Shown here: in pieces, positions 5,848-7,754 of the stretch
How positions within the stretch are numbered: the stretch's first letter is position 1
Layout of the letters: each line of letters begins with the position of its first letter
NCBI GenBank assembly: GCA_937960725.1
Contig: CALGOY010000244.1
Span: 1 to 7,754 of the forward strand
Direction of reading: 5' to 3'
Length of the DNA stretch: 7,754 bases
DNA from: an uncultured Bacillota bacterium
GTDB lineage: Bacteria > Bacillota > Clostridia > Caldicoprobacterales > UBA3941
Translations under genes and position numbers: made by a program
The notes under the pieces: model-generated
Told to the model about the DNA's origin: nothing
What the model saw: only the letters and a program-made list of their open reading frames with translations
Databases searched by the model: none

Positions 5848-6714
5848 CCAAATTTTGTCTTTTTTTACATATACATTATATTCATCCCAAATCTTCTCCA
5901 ATTTTGAAAAGTGTGATGAAATACCAGGTCCTTTTCTTTGCCCAATGGCAACTATTAAAGCATTTATCAAGCTTAAAGGTGCTACTAATGAATCTACGAA
6001 AGAAGCCATATCGCTCCTGGCCAGTAGGGTTAGATCAGCATATGTAGTCAGCGGTGAAAGATGGCTATCTGTCAATGCAATAGTTTTAGCCCCTCTTTCT
6101 TTTGCAAAGGCCATAGCTTCAATCGTTCTACTAGCATAACGGGGGAAGCTAATACCCAATAGAAGATCATCAGATTTAATGTGAATTAATTGCTCTAAAA
6201 TATCATTAACTCCCGATGTTACAACCCTAACGTTCTCAAATATGAAATTGAGATAATAACCAGTAAATTGAGCTAGAGGCGCTGCACTTCTAAGGCCAAG
6301 TATATATATGCTATCAGCTTCAAAAATGCTATCTACTACCTTTTCAAAAATTTCATTGTCTACTTCTTCTATAGTAGCTTTAATATTATTCATGTCGGCT
6401 TTTAATACGCTTTTAAGAATCATAGATTGATCCAAATCCGATGTCATCTCTATACGCTGAACAGTAGTTAGTTTAGTCCTGATAAGTTCTTGTAAAGCTT
6501 TTTGCAGTTTCGGATAGCCATCATATTTTAAAACATTGGCAAATCTAACTACGGTTGATTCACTAACTCCTACTTTCTCCCCCAGCTTGGCAGCAGTCAT
6601 AAAAGCTGCTTTATCATAATTATTCAAAATATATTCTGCAATTAATTTTTGTCCTTTACTCATTTTTTTGTAATTTGCATTAATCCGATGAATTAAATCC
6701 TGCTTTGATTCCAC
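5836..6714 (-). CDS. MurR/RpiR-family transcriptional regulator with SIS domain
   Basis: The protein has 292 residues, normal for the family. Residues about 1-80 form the RpiR-type helix-turn-helix domain, with the recognition region TAAKLGEKVGVSESTVVRFA at 40-59 and the usual GYPKLQ after it. Residues about 125-255 form a SIS sugar-phosphate binding domain, seen in IYILGLRSAAPLA (136-148) and LLLGISFPRYASRT (184-197) followed by AKERGAKTIALTDS (204-217). Such proteins repress or activate sugar catabolism genes in response to phosphosugars. The frame is open to an ATG at 6792, but that ATG lies inside the promoter; the GTG at 6714 has AAGGGGAG (6729-6722) 7 bases before it and gives the standard N-terminus, so it is chosen. 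No sugar enzyme or transporter is next to it; the target and ligand cannot be named. It may regulate itself through the nearby repeats. Confidence 0.93.
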   Translation of the reverse strand: MESKQDLIHRINANYKKMSKGQKLIAEYILNNYDKAAFMTAAKLGEKVGVSESTVVRFANVLKYDGYPKLQKALQELIRTKLTTVQRIEMTSDLDQSMILKSVLKADMNNIKATIEEVDNEIFEKVVDSIFEADSIYILGLRSAAPLAQFTGYYLNFIFENVRVVTSGVNDILEQLIHIKSDDLLLGISFPRYASRTIEAMAFAKERGAKTIALTDSHLSPLTTYADLTLLARSDMASFVDSLVAPLSLINALIVAIGQRKGPGISSHFSKLEKIWDEYNVYVKKDKIWPGS

Positions 6715-6739
6715 ATTATTTCTCCCCTTTTGTACATAA

Positions 6740-6755
6740 CTTTGTTTACACAAAG
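6740..6755. promoter_or_regulatory. 16-bp near-palindrome in the rpiR-type leader
   Basis: CTTTGTTTACACAAAG (plus strand) is a palindrome with 7 of 8 base pairs matched. It lies about 20 to 36 bases after the predicted transcription start and before the ribosome binding site, a position where a bound autorepressor would block elongation. It could also be a weak RNA hairpin. Confidence 0.4.
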
Positions 6756-6762
6756 CTTTTCC

Positions 6763-6812
6763 CCTTGCATAACTATAATATAATTTTAGCATAATCTAAC
6801 AAAAATGCAAGG
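6763..6812. repeat. 8-bp inverted repeat bracketing the rpiR-type promoter
   Basis: CCTTGCAT (6763-6770) and its exact complement ATGCAAGG (6805-6812) flank the promoter. Their centres are 42 bases apart, four turns of B-form DNA, so both would face the same side of the helix. The 6805-6812 copy overlaps the -35; the 6763-6770 copy lies just after the predicted start. This would suit a looped, two-site repressor. Confidence 0.45.
6783..6810 (-). promoter_or_regulatory. promoter of the rpiR-type regulator
   Basis: On the minus strand TTGCAT (6810-6805) and TAAAAT (6788-6783) are spaced by 16 bases, and TGC directly before the -10 makes an extended -10 (TGnTAAAAT). Transcription would start near 6776. 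It lies only 12 bases beyond the surE stop codon, so the regulator is transcribed independently of surE. Confidence 0.65.
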
Positions 6813-6821
6813 AACAATTAT

Positions 6822-7583
6822 TCATCCATCATTAAACCAATCCATGACGTTTTCAAGCTGGGAATAAGCTGTTAAATTATAGTGAATAGGAGTAACGGAA
6901 ATATAACCATCCTTGACTGCTGCAATATCTACATCATCTAATTGCTCTTCCTCCACTAAATCCCCTGCAAGCCAATAATAAACCCCTCCCCTCGGATCTA
7001 TCCGCTTTATATAATTTTCCTTATATTTTCTTATCCCTAACTTAGTAACCTTAATCCCCTTACATAGATGGCTAGGAACATCGGGAACATTGACATTTAG
7101 GAGGATGTTGGCAGGCAGATGCCGTTTTGTCATCTTCCTGGCTATCTCTAATGCTGCTTGGGCAGCAAATGAATAATCTTCATCATCGTAAGAATCTAAG
7201 GACACTGCCATAGCGGGAATGCCTAGTATGGATGCTTCGATTGCCGCTGAAACAGTGCCTGAATAGAGAACATCAGTCCCAAGGTTAGGCCCTCGGTTTA
7301 TACCTGAAACTACTATATCCGGTGGTTCATCCATTATCATGCTTACACCAAACTTGACACAGTCTGCTGGGGTACCGGTTAGTGCATAACCTTTTATATC
7401 GCTCTCCCAAAGGGTAGTTTCACGCACTCTTACGGGATCATGTATGGTAATTGCATGACCACTTGCACTACGCTCTACATCTGGCGCTACAACCGTTATT
7501 TCTCCCATATTCTGCATAGCTTTAGCTAATTCAGATATTCCTTTTGACCAAATTCCATCGTCATTACATATTAATATTTTCAT
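6822..7583 (-). CDS. surE: 5'/3'-nucleotidase SurE
   Basis: SurE removes phosphate from nucleoside 5'- and 3'-monophosphates and, in some species, short polyphosphate; it is a cytosolic metal-dependent enzyme linked to stationary-phase survival. The metal site is NDDG at 7-10, with Ser39 in ERSASGHA (37-44) and Asn96 in VVSGINRGPN (91-100). The other signature segments are ALTGTPADCVKFG (67-79), DVLYSGTVSAAIEA (104-117) and the late VTPIHYNLTA (230-239). The 253-residue length is typical. The ribosome binding site AAGGTG (7594-7589) is 5 bases before the ATG. The gene is divergent from the right-edge gene, has its own candidate promoter and ends 12 bases before the rpiR-type promoter, with no clear terminator in between. 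Confidence 0.97.
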   Translation of the reverse strand: MKILICNDDGIWSKGISELAKAMQNMGEITVVAPDVERSASGHAITIHDPVRVRETTLWESDIKGYALTGTPADCVKFGVSMIMDEPPDIVVSGINRGPNLGTDVLYSGTVSAAIEASILGIPAMAVSLDSYDDEDYSFAAQAALEIARKMTKRHLPANILLNVNVPDVPSHLCKGIKVTKLGIRKYKENYIKRIDPRGGVYYWLAGDLVEEEQLDDVDIAAVKDGYISVTPIHYNLTAYSQLENVMDWFNDG

Positions 7584-7623
7584 TGTTTCACCTTTCCATA
7601 AATTTTTATTATTTTTAAATATT

Positions 7624-7653
7624 ATTATATTATAGATACAAGTTATTATTCAA
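7624..7653 (-). promoter_or_regulatory. candidate promoter of surE
   Basis: On the minus strand TTGAAT (7653-7648) and TATAAT (7629-7624) are spaced by 18 bases in the divergent intergenic region. A second overlapping TATAAT (7634-7629) is too close to this -35. The region is very AT-rich, so the -10 match carries limited weight. Confidence 0.45.
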
Positions 7654-7663
7654 ATACTATATC

Positions 7664-7675
7664 TAGCTTAAGCTA
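7664..7675. promoter_or_regulatory. 12-bp perfect palindrome in the divergent intergenic region
   Basis: TAGCTTAAGCTA is a perfect palindrome between surE and the divergent right-edge gene. It lies just upstream of the candidate surE -35 and overlaps a TATAAA (7674-7679) that could be a -10 for the divergent gene. It could be a shared operator; the binding protein is unknown. Confidence 0.35.
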
Positions 7676-7706
7676 TAAAAATTTATATGTAACATGCGGT
7701 GACCAA

Positions 7707-7754
7707 GTGATACAGATAGACGATGCAGAAAGTGGCAGCCTGGTAGGTGGCACA
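7707..7754 (+). CDS. N-terminal fragment of a divergent conserved hypothetical gene
   Basis: A GTG at 7707 opens a plus-strand frame that runs off the right edge in frame, reading (V/M)IQIDDAESGSLVGGT. The segment has higher GC than the AT-rich DNA before it, as expected for coding sequence, and GGTGA (7699-7703 region) just before the GTG can serve as a ribosome binding site. There is no in-frame ATG upstream. From memory, a QIDDA-G-SGSL-GG start resembles an uncharacterised conserved clostridial protein, but I cannot confirm this with 16 residues and I do not assign a function. It is divergent from surE, across an intergenic region of about 120 bases. Confidence 0.45.
   Translation, partial: MIQIDDAESGSLVGGT

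Noticed and set aside
6715..6792. Longer N-terminus for the RpiR-type regulator (ATG at 6792)
   Set aside because: The ATG is inside the extended -10 promoter, would precede the predicted transcription start, and lacks a ribosome binding site; the GTG at 6714 has a good one and gives the family-standard length.
7690..7754. Possible T-box or other riboswitch beginning at the right edge
   Set aside because: GGTGG and AGAAAG strings recall T-box pieces, but they do not form the expected stem and the stretch reads better as the first codons of a protein.
1..7754. Mobile elements, CRISPR arrays, tRNA or rRNA genes, defence systems
   Set aside because: No transposase or integrase, no regularly spaced repeats, no tRNA-like or rRNA stretches and no defence-type domains were seen on either strand.

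Overview
The window is an AT-rich stretch of a low-GC Gram-positive chromosome, almost certainly from a member of the Clostridia. The main reasons are the IspH-ribosomal S1 fusion gene, the hutP-like/aroH/cmk/plsC/ispH gene order, strong AGGAGG-type ribosome binding sites and frequent TTG and GTG starts. Thermosediminibacterales or Thermoanaerobacterales relatives would fit, but this is an inference from gene content and I cannot name a genus. Nearly everything is on the minus strand, so transcription runs from right to left.

Right to left: (1) the first 16 codons of a divergent plus-strand gene at the right edge; (2) surE, a survival-protein nucleotidase, behind a divergent AT-rich intergenic region; (3) a MurR/RpiR-family regulator with its own extended -10 promoter flanked by inverted repeats, ending in a terminator-like hairpin that overlaps its stop codon; (4) a histidine-phosphatase gene and a short single-pass membrane protein of unknown function; (5) a five-gene run starting at a recognisable promoter: HutP-like regulator, chorismate mutase (aroH), cytidylate kinase (cmk), acylglycerophosphate acyltransferase (plsC) and the IspH-S1 fusion, closed by a strong intrinsic terminator; (6) the first codons of another minus-strand gene at the left edge, possibly cheR.

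The five-gene run joins aromatic amino-acid synthesis, CMP recycling, phospholipid acylation, isoprenoid precursor synthesis (last step of the MEP pathway) and translation. These are housekeeping functions often found together in clostridia. The upstream block (SurE, RpiR-type sugar-phosphate-sensing regulator, histidine phosphatase) has a common theme of phosphate-ester metabolism, but nothing in the sequence proves they work together.

I do not see a clearly new defence or mobile system: no CRISPR, transposase, tRNA or rRNA. The most interesting observations are small in scale: a perfect Shine-Dalgarno sequence with an in-frame ATG exactly at the IspH/S1 junction, a HutP-like protein that appears to lack two of the three metal-binding histidines, a palindrome embedding the -35 of the operon promoter, paired 8-bp half-sites four helical turns apart around the rpiR-type promoter, and a terminator that overlaps a stop codon directly before the next ribosome binding site.
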